NCBI RefSeq assembly: GCF_900111345.1
Contig: NZ_FOGY01000001.1
Span: forward strand, 62,001-126,000
Source: Psychrobacillus sp. OK032
GTDB lineage: Bacteria; Bacillota; Bacilli; Bacillales_A; Planococcaceae
Direction of reading: 5' to 3'
DNA length: 64,000 nt
Both the position numbers and the translations under genes were made by a program. The notes under the pieces are model-generated. The model was not told where the DNA came from, did no database searches, and worked only from the letters and a program-made list of their open reading frames with translations. Shown here one piece after another: positions 19,847-29,398 of this stretch. How positions within the stretch are numbered: the first letter of the stretch is position 1; every line of letters begins with the position of its first letter.

Positions 19847-20476
19847 CTATTGCACTCCTAAAGATCTGAAAATAGCTTCAAATGAATCCGGGTCAGGCAG
19901 CAAGAAGAAATGCCCTTTCACACTTTCCCCGGTTGTTGTATTATCCTCATTAATTGCGGTATCAATCACGATAACATAATCGCTAACATGAGAAACTTCT
20001 ACTAAACCAAAACTAACAATAGCCCCAACCATATCTACACTTAATGCAGGTACTGATGGATAAATTTTAAGACTCGTAAAATCAGACAGTGCAGATAGAT
20101 AGGATCCCGAAAGAATATTACCTAATTCTTGCATGGCAGATGCCGCTAGCTCAGAAACTTCTCCGGTTTGAAAATCCAGACTACTATCTTGTACTAGCGA
20201 CTGAATGAAGCGGTTAGCTTGCTCTACAGGTAATACAAAAAACATATTCCCCGTTACATCTCCATCAATTCGAAGAAATATACCAGCAACAACGTTTTCA
20301 GGACCCCCTGCTAAATCCATCATATCATCGAAAGAAACCATTTCTACTTTAGGAACGGTCATCTCTATTTTTTTGTTTAAAAGGGTCGAAAGTGCGGTCG
20401 CTGCATGCGCAGCGCCAATATTTCCTATTTCTTTTAAAACATCTAAATGAATCGATGTAATATTTTTTTTATACAT
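19847..20476 (-). CDS. cheC: CheY-P phosphatase CheC
   Basis: Dephosphorylates CheY-P and partners with CheD. The 209-residue protein has the two pseudo-symmetric active sites of CheC: EIGNIGAAHAATALS near residue 16 and ELGNILSGSYLSALS near residue 116, each with the Glu-x2-Asn pattern. It lies 3 bp after cheW, in the order cheA-cheW-cheC-cheD found in B. subtilis. Confidence 0.97.
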   Translation of the reverse strand: MYKKNITSIHLDVLKEIGNIGAAHAATALSTLLNKKIEMTVPKVEMVSFDDMMDLAGGPENVVAGIFLRIDGDVTGNMFFVLPVEQANRFIQSLVQDSSLDFQTGEVSELAASAMQELGNILSGSYLSALSDFTSLKIYPSVPALSVDMVGAIVSFGLVEVSHVSDYVIVIDTAINEDNTTTGESVKGHFFLLPDPDSFEAIFRSLGVQ

Positions 20477-20479
20477 GTA

Positions 20480-20935
20480 TTAAACACCTGACTTTATCGG
20501 ATTTAATACGAGATGCATATGCAACAATATTAATAAACGACTTCCCAATTTTGCCACACCAGCGATATAATCTTCTTCTAATCCGCCGACTACTTCTGGT
20601 TGTGGTTCTATTGAATCTGTTGGAATGTCTAACACGTCATTTGCAGAATCTACAATTACACCTACGTTCATATCTTCTAACGTAATTATGATGATTCGGG
20701 AAGATTCATTCAATTCACTTTCTAAAAGTCCGAGACGCTTTCTTAGGTCAATGATTGGTGTAACTACCCCTCTTAAATTTATTACCCCTTTTACATAAGA
20801 AGGTGTTTTAGGCACTCTCGTAATATGCGTCAATTTTTCAATTCCTTGCACATGCGTGACCGGAATAACATATTCCTTATCTGCCAATTGAAAAACAACT
20901 ACTTTTAAATTTTGAACGTCTATAGCTTCTGTCAT
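20480..20935 (-). CDS. cheW: Chemotaxis coupling protein CheW
   Basis: Adaptor linking chemoreceptors to CheA. The 151-residue SH3-like protein includes KVVVFQLADKEYVIPV, the GVINLRGVVTPIIDLRKRLG segment near 53-72 and VGVIVDSANDVL near 98. The ATG at 20935 is used because AGGAAGG lies about 12 bp upstream; upstream in-frame Met codons are inside or before that site. It is separated from cheA by a 166-bp gap holding a structured repeat. Confidence 0.97.
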   Translation of the reverse strand: MTEAIDVQNLKVVVFQLADKEYVIPVTHVQGIEKLTHITRVPKTPSYVKGVINLRGVVTPIIDLRKRLGLLESELNESSRIIIITLEDMNVGVIVDSANDVLDIPTDSIEPQPEVVGGLEEDYIAGVAKLGSRLLILLHMHLVLNPIKSGV

Positions 20936-20963
20936 ATAGTTTCGCATCCTTCCTAAAAGAATC

Positions 20964-21034
20964 AATTACGCCTCTGTGACATCCGCCGGAGGCTTTCTCT
21001 TTGTTCAGCGGGCGTTTCAACACCCGCTCAACAG
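20964..21034. repeat. Short form of a structured fla/che intergenic repeat (cheA-cheW)
   Basis: Positions 20964-20995 match both ends of the longer element at 42613-42760: aattacgcctc joined directly to tgtgacatccgccggagg, without the 120-bp centre. On the minus strand GCCTC and GAGGC can pair. An adjoining hairpin agcgggcg/cacccgct (about 21007-21030, one mismatch) follows. It lies wholly between cheA and cheW and leaves both genes intact. Confidence 0.75.
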
Positions 21035-21101
21035 TAAACAAAATAGCATTCCTCTCACCACTTATAGAAGTGGGAGTCTACACCTGAATGAAGATAAACT
21101 C

Positions 21102-23165
21102 TTATATTATCAATGCATTACAATCCACGATTAATGCTACTTTACCATTTCCTAAAATAGTTGCTCCTGAAATAGCAAACACACTCGTCAAGTATGCTCC
21201 TAGCGATTTCAAAACAATCTCTTGCTGTCCGATAAACGAATCCACAACGAGTCCAGCTAATTTGTCACCCTTTCGAACTATGACAACTGAATGGAATTCA
21301 TCTTTTGTATCTTCTCTTGGTACTTCAAACACATCTTCCAAAAATACTAAAGGCACTACTTTTCCTCGGAAATCAATGACCTTTTGATTGTGTGCATTTA
21401 ATATATCTGATGAACGAATAATCGCTGTTTCAATAATTGAGGAAAGTGGAATTGCGTAAATTTCTTCTCCAAGTTCAACTAACATAACGGAAATAATAGA
21501 CAATGTTAATGGTAATTGGATCGAAAATAAGGACCCTTTTCCTTCTGTTGAAGTAATATCCATTGTTCCACCAAGCGATTCGATCGTTGTTTTAACAACA
21601 TCTAAACCAACGCCTCGTCCAGATACGTCTGAAATGACATCCGCTGTAGAAAAACCAGAAGATAAAATTAGTTCTGCAACTTGTTTATCTGTTAATGTTA
21701 TAGCAATTTCTTCACTAACAATGCCCCTAGAAATAGCTTTCTTCAACACTTTTTCCCGATTAATACCCGCTCCATCGTCTTCTATTTCAATAAAGACATG
21801 ATTCCCACTATGGTACGCTCGGAGGACAACCGTACCTTCTTCAGGTTTACCTTTTGATTTTCTAACTTCTGGGCTTTCTATACCATGATCGAGTGAATTA
21901 CGTATAAGGTGAACAAGTGGGTCCCCAATTTCATCAATAACTGTACGATCTAATTCGGTTTCTGCACCAATAACTTCTAAACTGATCTTCTTATTTAAGT
22001 CTCTCGCTAATTGTCTTACCATTCGTGGGAATCGGTTAAATACTGTTTCCACAGGTACCATGCGCATATTTAAAATGATATTTTGAAGATCTCCCGTAAT
22101 TCGAGACATCCGTTCAACCGTCTCATCTAATTCAGCGTTTCGAAGATCTTCTGAAATCGACTGTAATCGACCACGATCAATCACAAGCTCTTCAAATAGA
22201 TTCATGAGAACATCTAACCGTTCAATGTTTACCCGAATTGTTTTACTACTAGAAGAAGTATTCCCTTTTGTTGTAGACGACTTTTCTTTTTTCTCTGGCT
22301 TCAATTCAGCCGTTTGACTCGTTTCTTCAAGTGCTTGTACTACTACTTGCTCCGTTTTCTCTACTTTACTTAATTCATCCTGTTGGCGTGTTTTTAGTTG
22401 CTCTAATGTTACAGATTGGACTACAACTTCCGTAACCTCGGACACTTTCATTAATTTCTTTTGCACATCATCTTTTGGCTCGGTAGTTACTAAAGCAATA
22501 TAGAAAACTTCATCAAAATCTTCCGCTTCCAATTTTTCAACTGACGGCGAGGACTTAATTACATCTCCCATTTTCTCTAGTAGTTCAAAAACCATATATA
22601 CACGTGCTGCTTTCAACAAACAATCTTCCCGTAATTTTACGGAAATTTCATATGTATGATAATCTTGCTCCAAGGATTGTTGAATGACAGTTAACTCGTA
22701 ATCATCATAGTTTAACCAATTCTGTCCCTTGGAAGAATCTAAAGATACAACTTCTTCTACAGTAGTTGCTGCAACTGGTGCTTCTTCCCCTATTTCAATT
22801 GCATGCAGTTTTTGTACTGTATCGGCTACATCTAATTTTCCATTTCCACCTGCAGCAATATCTAAAACCATTTCTTCTAACTGGTCTACTGCTGTAAAAA
22901 CAACATCAAGTAAATCAGCTGTTACATGCAAACGATTATTTCTTATTTCGTCTAGGACATTTTCCATTTTATGCGTTAAATTTGCAATATCTTCATAACC
23001 CATCGTAGCGGACATACCTTTTAACGTATGCGCAGAACGAAAGACTTCATTTACAATGGCAATATCTTCTGGATTTTTTTCCAATTCTAATAAGTGTTCA
23101 TTACAAGCTTGTAAATGTTCTTTACTCTCTTCGATAAACATTTCTAAATATTGACTTGTATCCAT
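21102..23165 (-). CDS. cheA: Chemotaxis histidine kinase CheA
   Basis: Kinase that phosphorylates CheY and CheB. The 687-residue protein has P1 HPt (phospho-acceptor His46 in RSAHTLKGMSATMG), P2 response-regulator docking domain (about 150-265), a flexible linker, P3 dimerisation (about 315-385), P4 ATPase with the N box (HLIRNSLDHGIE), G1 (EIEDDGAGI) and G2 (SGRGVGLDVV), and P5, the CheW-like domain (about 550-687). All catalytic motifs are intact. It starts 14 bp after cheB. Confidence 0.98.
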   Translation of the reverse strand: MDTSQYLEMFIEESKEHLQACNEHLLELEKNPEDIAIVNEVFRSAHTLKGMSATMGYEDIANLTHKMENVLDEIRNNRLHVTADLLDVVFTAVDQLEEMVLDIAAGGNGKLDVADTVQKLHAIEIGEEAPVAATTVEEVVSLDSSKGQNWLNYDDYELTVIQQSLEQDYHTYEISVKLREDCLLKAARVYMVFELLEKMGDVIKSSPSVEKLEAEDFDEVFYIALVTTEPKDDVQKKLMKVSEVTEVVVQSVTLEQLKTRQQDELSKVEKTEQVVVQALEETSQTAELKPEKKEKSSTTKGNTSSSSKTIRVNIERLDVLMNLFEELVIDRGRLQSISEDLRNAELDETVERMSRITGDLQNIILNMRMVPVETVFNRFPRMVRQLARDLNKKISLEVIGAETELDRTVIDEIGDPLVHLIRNSLDHGIESPEVRKSKGKPEEGTVVLRAYHSGNHVFIEIEDDGAGINREKVLKKAISRGIVSEEIAITLTDKQVAELILSSGFSTADVISDVSGRGVGLDVVKTTIESLGGTMDITSTEGKGSLFSIQLPLTLSIISVMLVELGEEIYAIPLSSIIETAIIRSSDILNAHNQKVIDFRGKVVPLVFLEDVFEVPREDTKDEFHSVVIVRKGDKLAGLVVDSFIGQQEIVLKSLGAYLTSVFAISGATILGNGKVALIVDCNALII

Positions 23166-23179
23166 TTATTAACACTCCT

Positions 23180-24286
23180 TTAAGGTAAATATTGTATGAT
23201 AGCTTTTGCGATATTTTCTAGGTCTACTATTTCGTTTACTAGATTCGTTTCCACTGCTGCCTTTGGCATGCCATATACAATGCATGATTCCGCCGATTCA
23301 GCGATAGCTACTACATTGCCATTTTTCTTCAGTTGCATAAGTCCTTTGGAACCATCTGATCCCATCCCTGTCATAATTACGGCAATTTTATCGAAATCAT
23401 TATAGTGACTACTTTCTTCGAATAGCACATCTACAGCCGGTCTATGTCCCGCTCTAGGCGCTTCTTCGTTATCTAAAATAATGCTATATGTACTTCCTAT
23501 TTTTTGTATCTTCATATGGTATCCACCAGGAGCAATATAAGCATGACCATTGCGAATAATATCTCCATTTTCCGCTTCTTTCACTTCAATTTCAGCTAAT
23601 TGATTGAGTCTTTCAGCTAAAGATTTAGTAAATCCGGCAGGCATATGTTGTACAATGAGCACAGGAGCTGGTATGTTTTTCGGAAGCTTGGTGATCACCT
23701 CTTGCAATGCTCTCGGACCACCTGTAGACGTGCCGATCAATACCATTTTTTTAGTTGCTTTACTCCATTTGGACACTCTTTTTGTACTCATTAAGTTGTT
23801 TGCTATTGTTTTTCTATCTAGTAATGTAGGCTTTGTTTTTAAAAGCTTCGTAGTTTCTTTATTTAGTTTACTAATGGTTACTTGAGCCGCATTTTCGACT
23901 TTCTCTACTAGTTCTTCTTTAATCTTATGTAAATCTAATGAAATCGTCCCGCTTGGCTTAGCGACAAAGTCCACTGCACCATACGCCATTGCTTGAAGCG
24001 TAATTTCTGTACCTTTTTGTGTCGTACTAGACAACATCACTACCGCAACAGGAGTTTCTGTCATGATTTGTTTCAACGCGTCTAACCCATTCATTTCAGG
24101 CATCTCCACGTCTAGCGTAACAACATCAGGTTTTAATGCTTTTATTTTTTGAATGGCATCTTTCCCGTTCCGTGCAATCCCAACCACTTCTATTACATTA
24201 CTTTCTTTGAAAAAATCACCTATCAACTTACGCATAAACGCAGAGTCATCAACAATTAATAATTTCTTTTTTGGCAAAAGAACCAC
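23180..24286 (-). CDS. cheB: Chemoreceptor methylesterase/deamidase CheB
   Basis: Response regulator with a methylesterase output domain, 368 residues. The receiver domain has Asp13/Asp14 and the phosphorylated Asp59 in TLDVEMPEMNG; the esterase domain has Ser187 (GTSTGGPRAL), His214 (VQHMPAG) and Asp311 (MTGMGSDG). The GTG start lies 4 bp after the flhG stop, and GAGGAGG is inside the end of flhG about 10 bp upstream. The linker (about 120-180) is somewhat long and basic. Confidence 0.96.
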   Translation of the reverse strand: MVLLPKKKLLIVDDSAFMRKLIGDFFKESNVIEVVGIARNGKDAIQKIKALKPDVVTLDVEMPEMNGLDALKQIMTETPVAVVMLSSTTQKGTEITLQAMAYGAVDFVAKPSGTISLDLHKIKEELVEKVENAAQVTISKLNKETTKLLKTKPTLLDRKTIANNLMSTKRVSKWSKATKKMVLIGTSTGGPRALQEVITKLPKNIPAPVLIVQHMPAGFTKSLAERLNQLAEIEVKEAENGDIIRNGHAYIAPGGYHMKIQKIGSTYSIILDNEEAPRAGHRPAVDVLFEESSHYNDFDKIAVIMTGMGSDGSKGLMQLKKNGNVVAIAESAESCIVYGMPKAAVETNLVNEIVDLENIAKAIIQYLP

Positions 24287-24290
24287 TAGC

Positions 24291-25157
24291 TCATGACCTC
24301 CTCGAAAATAGATTTTTCAACCGAGATATGAATGTATTTTGGTTTGGAATATCATTTTCTTCTACTTCAATAGAAGTAAAGCTACTTACCATTTGTTTTA
24401 ACTTTTTGGTAATATCGGCATTTGGATATAAGATAGAAAAAGGAACTTGTTCTTTCACGGACATACGTACGACTGGGTCTTCTGGTAAAGATCCAAGTAC
24501 GACAATTTCTTTTGATAAGAACTTAGACATCGCAAGTTTTAACCTAGACGTCGTATCAGACCCTTCTTCTTCCGAGAATGCTCGATTGCAAAGTAAAAAG
24601 AAGTTCTTATCCGGATCTTTGAAATAGATAAACTTCATCATAGAATATGCATCTGTGATGGAAGTCGGTTCTGCGGTAGTAATAACAATAATATCGTCAA
24701 CGGAGACTAGTAAATCTAATGTTTGACTTGTTGCACCAGCACCCATATCAAATACGATGTAATCATAATTTTTTTGTAAATATTCAAACGCTTCGATTAG
24801 GCGATTGAACATTTTGTCGTTCCACTCCATCACACCCGAAAGGCCTGAACCTCCAGAAATGTATTGTAGGTTATTTGGTCCTTCGAACATGACTTCTTCA
24901 ATCGTTTTTTCTCCGACTAAGTAATCTTTCAAATTGGTAGGTACAGTTTTTCCGAGCAATATATGAATATTCCCCATACCGATGTCCATATCAATTAGTA
25001 CTACTTTTTTACCTATTGCACTTAAAGTTGTTGTAAAATTCATGGAAAAATTACTTTTTCCAACTCCACCTTTTCCACTGACAACGGCAATAGATCGACC
25101 TAGCTTTTGTTGACTTCGAAGCATTCGCATCCGTAACTCTTCAGCTTGATCTCTCAT
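24291..25157 (-). CDS. flhG: FlhG/YlxH flagellar-number MinD-like ATPase
   Basis: A 288-residue ParA/MinD-family ATPase that, with FlhF, controls flagellum number and placement. The deviant Walker A SGKGGVGKSNFS is near residues 24-35; VVLIDMDIGMG and IVFDMGAGAT are the other nucleotide-site motifs. An N-terminal segment rich in Gln/Arg (MRDQAEELRMRMLRSQQ) matches the DQAxxLR FlhF-activating motif of FlhG. It overlaps flhF by 4 bp (ATGA). Confidence 0.95.
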   Translation of the reverse strand: MRDQAEELRMRMLRSQQKLGRSIAVVSGKGGVGKSNFSMNFTTTLSAIGKKVVLIDMDIGMGNIHILLGKTVPTNLKDYLVGEKTIEEVMFEGPNNLQYISGGSGLSGVMEWNDKMFNRLIEAFEYLQKNYDYIVFDMGAGATSQTLDLLVSVDDIIVITTAEPTSITDAYSMMKFIYFKDPDKNFFLLCNRAFSEEEGSDTTSRLKLAMSKFLSKEIVVLGSLPEDPVVRMSVKEQVPFSILYPNADITKKLKQMVSSFTSIEVEENDIPNQNTFISRLKNLFSRRS

Positions 25158-26257
25158 AACGAATCCCCTTTAAAAAATATCTCGAGTAATTCATCTAGAC
25201 TAGCTTCCATAATATCTTCCGGGACTTCTTGACCATCCGTATAGTAAGCAAGTCCCTTCTTATATTTAACCATTAAATTAATAATTGAGCCAATAGAATT
25301 TGTCTCATCTACTTTTGTAAAAATAAATTTTTCAATTGGAAAATCCTTGAATTGTTCAATGATTACTTCCATATCCTTCTGTTTAGACGTAGATGATAAT
25401 ACAAGAAATGTTTCGGTGTTTTCTTTTAAGTCAATTAGTTCTTGTAGGTCTTCCACGAATTTTGCTTCTTTATAATTTCGTCCTGCTGTATCGATAAATA
25501 CAACATCTAATGCTTCAAATTTATGCATCGCTTGTTGCAAATCTTGTTCGTTGTAGACAATTTCAATTGGTGCTTGTAATAATCCGGCATACGTTTTTAA
25601 TTGTTCAATTGCTGCAATTCGGTATGTATCCGTCGTAATAAATCCAACTTTTTTCTTTTTTTCTAATACAGCACGAGCAGCCATTTTAGCAATAGTCGTC
25701 GTTTTTCCAACTCCAGTCGGCCCCAGTACGTTAATATATTTCTTTTTATACGAAATACCACCAAATGGGAAAGCCTCAAGCTGAGATTTCAAGTAATCTT
25801 TCGCCAACTTTTGCTGCACTTCTATTGAAATACGGCCCTCGTTTTTTTTCATATGCACGAAAAGCTCATCACTAATCGATGTGATAAGCTCCTCTGCTAA
25901 TTCTTGCTCCTTCAAATGATGAATAAGAGCTTCCAGTTCATCCGGATAGGTCCTATTCGGTTTTTGACGTCCGATCGACTTTACCATTTGTTTTAAGTCT
26001 TCTAATTCTCTTTTGATCGCAACCGAATTAGTATCTTCTTGTACTTGTTGAATAATTGGTTTTTCTATCATTGGTGCTGGACTATCAATCGAATCCATTC
26101 CCGCTAATACTTCAATTGATTTCTTTTTAAACAGACCTAAAAAGCCCTTCGAATAGACAGCTTTAGAATTTAATATGACCGCCTCTTCTCCCAATTCTTT
26201 TCGAATTAGTTTCATCGCCTCTGGCATAGTACTAGCCGTAAATTTTTTCATTTTCAC
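25154..26257 (-). CDS. flhF: Flagellar SRP-type GTPase FlhF
   Basis: A 367-residue GTPase of the Ffh/FtsY class that marks flagellar assembly sites. An N-terminal B domain is followed by the NG domain: P-loop [15 protein letters not shown] near 179-193, DTYRIAAIEQLKTYA, DTAGRN and TKVDE. The GTG at 26257 overlaps the flhA stop (GTGA). It is preferred over the ATG two codons later because MKMKKFTAS matches the N terminus of other FlhF proteins. Confidence 0.96.
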   Translation of the reverse strand: MKMKKFTASTMPEAMKLIRKELGEEAVILNSKAVYSKGFLGLFKKKSIEVLAGMDSIDSPAPMIEKPIIQQVQEDTNSVAIKRELEDLKQMVKSIGRQKPNRTYPDELEALIHHLKEQELAEELITSISDELFVHMKKNEGRISIEVQQKLAKDYLKSQLEAFPFGGISYKKKYINVLGPTGVGKTTTIAKMAARAVLEKKKKVGFITTDTYRIAAIEQLKTYAGLLQAPIEIVYNEQDLQQAMHKFEALDVVFIDTAGRNYKEAKFVEDLQELIDLKENTETFLVLSSTSKQKDMEVIIEQFKDFPIEKFIFTKVDETNSIGSIINLMVKYKKGLAYYTDGQEVPEDIMEASLDELLEIFFKGDSL

Positions 26258-28287
26258 TCTACATTCACCACCCCAACACTTTGTACCTCAATAGATGACT
26301 CTAGTTCGTTGTAAGAAAGAATCGGAATTTGAGGAAAATACCGTTCTGTCATTTGTCGTATGTACATGCGTACCGCAGGAGAACATAAAACAATTGGCGA
26401 TTGCTCCATTAAAGATGCTCGTTCTATTTCTTTTGCCATGGATTCTAGAATTGTTTGTGAATCGTTTGGATCTATAGATAGATAGTTCCCATGCTCAGTT
26501 TGCTGGATACTATCCGCTACTAACTTTTCTACTCTTCCAGAAACGGTTAACACTTTTAAAACATGATTATTCCCTGCATATTGCGTTGTTATTTGTTTTG
26601 CTAACGATTGTCTCGTATATTCGGTTAATATATCGACATCAGACGTCATTTTTGAATAATCGGCAAGGGTTTCAAAAATGATTGGCAAATTACGGATGGA
26701 CACATGCTCACGCAATAAATTACCTAACACTTTTTGAATTTCTCCGACAGTTAAAGGTGTTGGCGTTAGTTCATCCACAAGGATTGGATAGGTTTCTCTA
26801 ATATGATCAATTAACTGTTTTGTTTCTTGACGACCCAGTAATTCATGCGCATTGTTTCGAATAATTTCCGTCATATGAGTGGATACAACACTCGGTGGAT
26901 CCACGACTGTATAACCAAGTATTTCGGCTTCTTCTTTTATTGACTCCGTTATCCATTTTGCAGGTAATCCAAAAGAAGGTTCAATTGTATCAATTCCTTC
27001 AATCGAATCATCATCTCCGGGACTCATAGCTAAATAGTGATCAAGTAATAGTTCTCCTCTTGCCATCTCATTTCCTTTAATTTTAATACGATATTCATTC
27101 GGTTGTAGTTGGATATTATCCCGAATACGAACAACTGGAATGACTACCCCAAGTTCAAGTGCTAACTGTCTACGAATCATAACCACACGATCGAGTAAAT
27201 CACCGCCCTGTGCAGTATCTACTAAAGGGATTAGTCCATAACCGAATTCAAATTCAATCGGATCCACATTTAATAGATTGATAACATTTTCAGGGCTTTT
27301 CATCGTATCCGTTGCAACTTCCTCTTCATATTCTTCGATTTCATCTGGACTTTCTTTACTACTTTTCGATATCATATATGCTCCTATTGCAAGTGCAATC
27401 GAAACTGGGAATGTGAGTAATATTCCAATCGGAGTAATAATACCAAGTAAAGCTATTGTAGCCGCGGCAACATACAGGAGTTTTGGCTGATTAAATAATT
27501 GGCTCGTTATGTCTCCACCTAAATTACCTTTAGATGCGGCCCTTGTAACAACGATACCAGTTGCTGTAGAGATTAATAATGCAGGAATTTGTGAAACAAG
27601 ACCATCCCCAACAGTTAATGTAGAGAAAAGAACCGCCGCTTCAGCTAAAGGAAGACCAAATTGAACAACACCAATGATAATCCCAAATACAAGGTTAATA
27701 ATTACAATAATAATACCTGCTATTGCATCCCCTTTTACGAATTTCGTAGCACCATCCATAGCTCCATAAAAGTCAGCTTCTCCACTAACTTTTTCACGTC
27801 TTTCTCTAGCCTCTTTTTCTGAAATCATCCCAGCATTTAAATCCGCATCGATACTCATTTGTTTACCAGGCATAGCATCCAAGGTAAAACGAGCGGCAAC
27901 TTCAGATACACGTTCTGCCCCTTTAGTAATAACAATGAAATTGATAATAACTAAAATAGCAAATACTACTAAACCAACTAAAAGATTCCCACCTGTTACG
28001 AACGTACCGAAAGTTTCAACTACTTTACCAGCATCACCTTCAGCTAAAATTGCTCTCGTAGTCGAGACGTTCAGTGCGAGTCTAAACAAAGTTACAAGTA
28101 ATACGACGGTAGGGAAAACGGAAAACTGTAAAGCCTCTTGCATATTCATAGCAGTCATTAAAATCAATAAAGCTATGGTAATATTAACTATTATCAGAAA
28201 ACTTAATAACCAATGAGGAAGAGGTATTACTAGCATAGCCACAATTGAAATTACAGCTGCTAAAACGGATATATCGCGGATTTGCAT
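26254..28287 (-). CDS. flhA: Flagellar export gate protein FlhA
   Basis: Nonamer-forming export gate, 677 residues, the same length as the B. subtilis protein. About eight membrane helices occupy residues 1-320, with the conserved FHIPEP-region cytoplasmic loop (MPGKQMSIDADLNAG) near 148-162. The large C-terminal cytoplasmic domain (about 330-677) receives export substrates. The ATG at 28287 follows GAGGTGG by 6 bp; an upstream TTG lies in that site and is rejected. Confidence 0.98.
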   Translation of the reverse strand: MQIRDISVLAAVISIVAMLVIPLPHWLLSFLIIVNITIALLILMTAMNMQEALQFSVFPTVVLLVTLFRLALNVSTTRAILAEGDAGKVVETFGTFVTGGNLLVGLVVFAILVIINFIVITKGAERVSEVAARFTLDAMPGKQMSIDADLNAGMISEKEARERREKVSGEADFYGAMDGATKFVKGDAIAGIIIVIINLVFGIIIGVVQFGLPLAEAAVLFSTLTVGDGLVSQIPALLISTATGIVVTRAASKGNLGGDITSQLFNQPKLLYVAAATIALLGIITPIGILLTFPVSIALAIGAYMISKSSKESPDEIEEYEEEVATDTMKSPENVINLLNVDPIEFEFGYGLIPLVDTAQGGDLLDRVVMIRRQLALELGVVIPVVRIRDNIQLQPNEYRIKIKGNEMARGELLLDHYLAMSPGDDDSIEGIDTIEPSFGLPAKWITESIKEEAEILGYTVVDPPSVVSTHMTEIIRNNAHELLGRQETKQLIDHIRETYPILVDELTPTPLTVGEIQKVLGNLLREHVSIRNLPIIFETLADYSKMTSDVDILTEYTRQSLAKQITTQYAGNNHVLKVLTVSGRVEKLVADSIQQTEHGNYLSIDPNDSQTILESMAKEIERASLMEQSPIVLCSPAVRMYIRQMTERYFPQIPILSYNELESSIEVQSVGVVNVE

Positions 28288-28311
28288 ATACTTCCACCTC
28301 AATCTTTGCCT

Positions 28312-29397
28312 TTAAATTTTTTGTTTAATTCGATATACATAAGCCAGCACTTCTGCCACTGCTTTGAAAAATTCATCCGGAATTCGTTGGCCGATTTCCA
28401 CTTGGTCAAACATTGCTCTAGCAAGTGGTCTATTTTCAACCATCACGACATCATTTTCTTTAGCAATAAGCTTGATCTTTTGAGCCACAAGATCGGCTCC
28501 TTTAGCTACAACTATAGGGGCATCCATCGATTCATCATCGTACTTTAGCGCAATGGCAAAATGGGTTGGGTTTGTAATAACTACATCAGCCGTCGGAACT
28601 TCTTGCATCATGCGACGCATCGCCATTTCCCTTTGCCTTTGTCTTATACGAGATTTAATAATCGGATCTCCCTCCGAGTTTTTATGTTCATCTTTAATGT
28701 CTTGCTTCGACATTTTTAAGTTTTTTTCATAGTCAAATCGCTGATAAAAGAAATCTAATATCGATATAAATAACAACACAACAGATGCCGCTATCCCCAT
28801 CATGCCCGTTAACCATCCAACGGTCGATAATGTATCCCAAGCTGTTTTAAAGGACAATGATAGCACTTGTTCTAGATTCATCCATAAGATAAGCGTTGTT
28901 ACAGATCCGATAAATGAAATCTTCAATATCGATTTCAATAACTCAATAATTGCTTTAAGCGAAAAAATACGTTTCAATCCTTTAATAGGATCTATCTTTT
29001 TCAAATCAAATTTGAGCGGCTCCGTTGTAAAGAGCAATCCAAATTGAAAAAAGTTTGCAGCGACCGCTGCTACTACAGCTACTAGCATAATTGGTAGTAA
29101 AATGATTGCCATTTCCATTAATAAGTCTTTGTATATTTCAATCGACGTATCTATTGTCAACGTTTCAATTAACATATATTTCGTAAACGTCACATCAAAA
29201 AAAGAGAAGATTTCTGCTCGCAAAAATCCTGCAAAGAAAAACAAAAACAAAAACACGGAAAGTAACACAATGGCACTTGTTACATCTTGGCTTTTTAATA
29301 CTTGTCCTTTTTTACGCGAATCTTGCCTTTTTTTAGGGGTCGCTTTTTCTGTTTTTTCTCCTGCAAAAAACTGTAAATCTAATTGGAGTTTAAACAT
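28312..29397 (-). CDS. flhB: Flagellar export switch protein FlhB
   Basis: Export-apparatus protein that switches substrate class by self-cleavage. The 361-residue protein has four membrane helices (about 30-210) and a cytoplasmic domain with the autocleavage motif NPTH starting at residue 276. Start at 29397: AGGAGG is 8 bp upstream and inside the end of fliR; a GTG three codons earlier abuts the site and is rejected. A gene for an isolated FlhB-C-like protein lies at 57 kb, so two FlhB cytoplasmic domains are encoded in this window. Confidence 0.98.
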   Translation of the reverse strand: MFKLQLDLQFFAGEKTEKATPKKRQDSRKKGQVLKSQDVTSAIVLLSVFLFLFFFAGFLRAEIFSFFDVTFTKYMLIETLTIDTSIEIYKDLLMEMAIILLPIMLVAVVAAVAANFFQFGLLFTTEPLKFDLKKIDPIKGLKRIFSLKAIIELLKSILKISFIGSVTTLILWMNLEQVLSLSFKTAWDTLSTVGWLTGMMGIAASVVLLFISILDFFYQRFDYEKNLKMSKQDIKDEHKNSEGDPIIKSRIRQRQREMAMRRMMQEVPTADVVITNPTHFAIALKYDDESMDAPIVVAKGADLVAQKIKLIAKENDVVMVENRPLARAMFDQVEIGQRIPDEFFKAVAEVLAYVYRIKQKI

Positions 29398-29398
29398 A

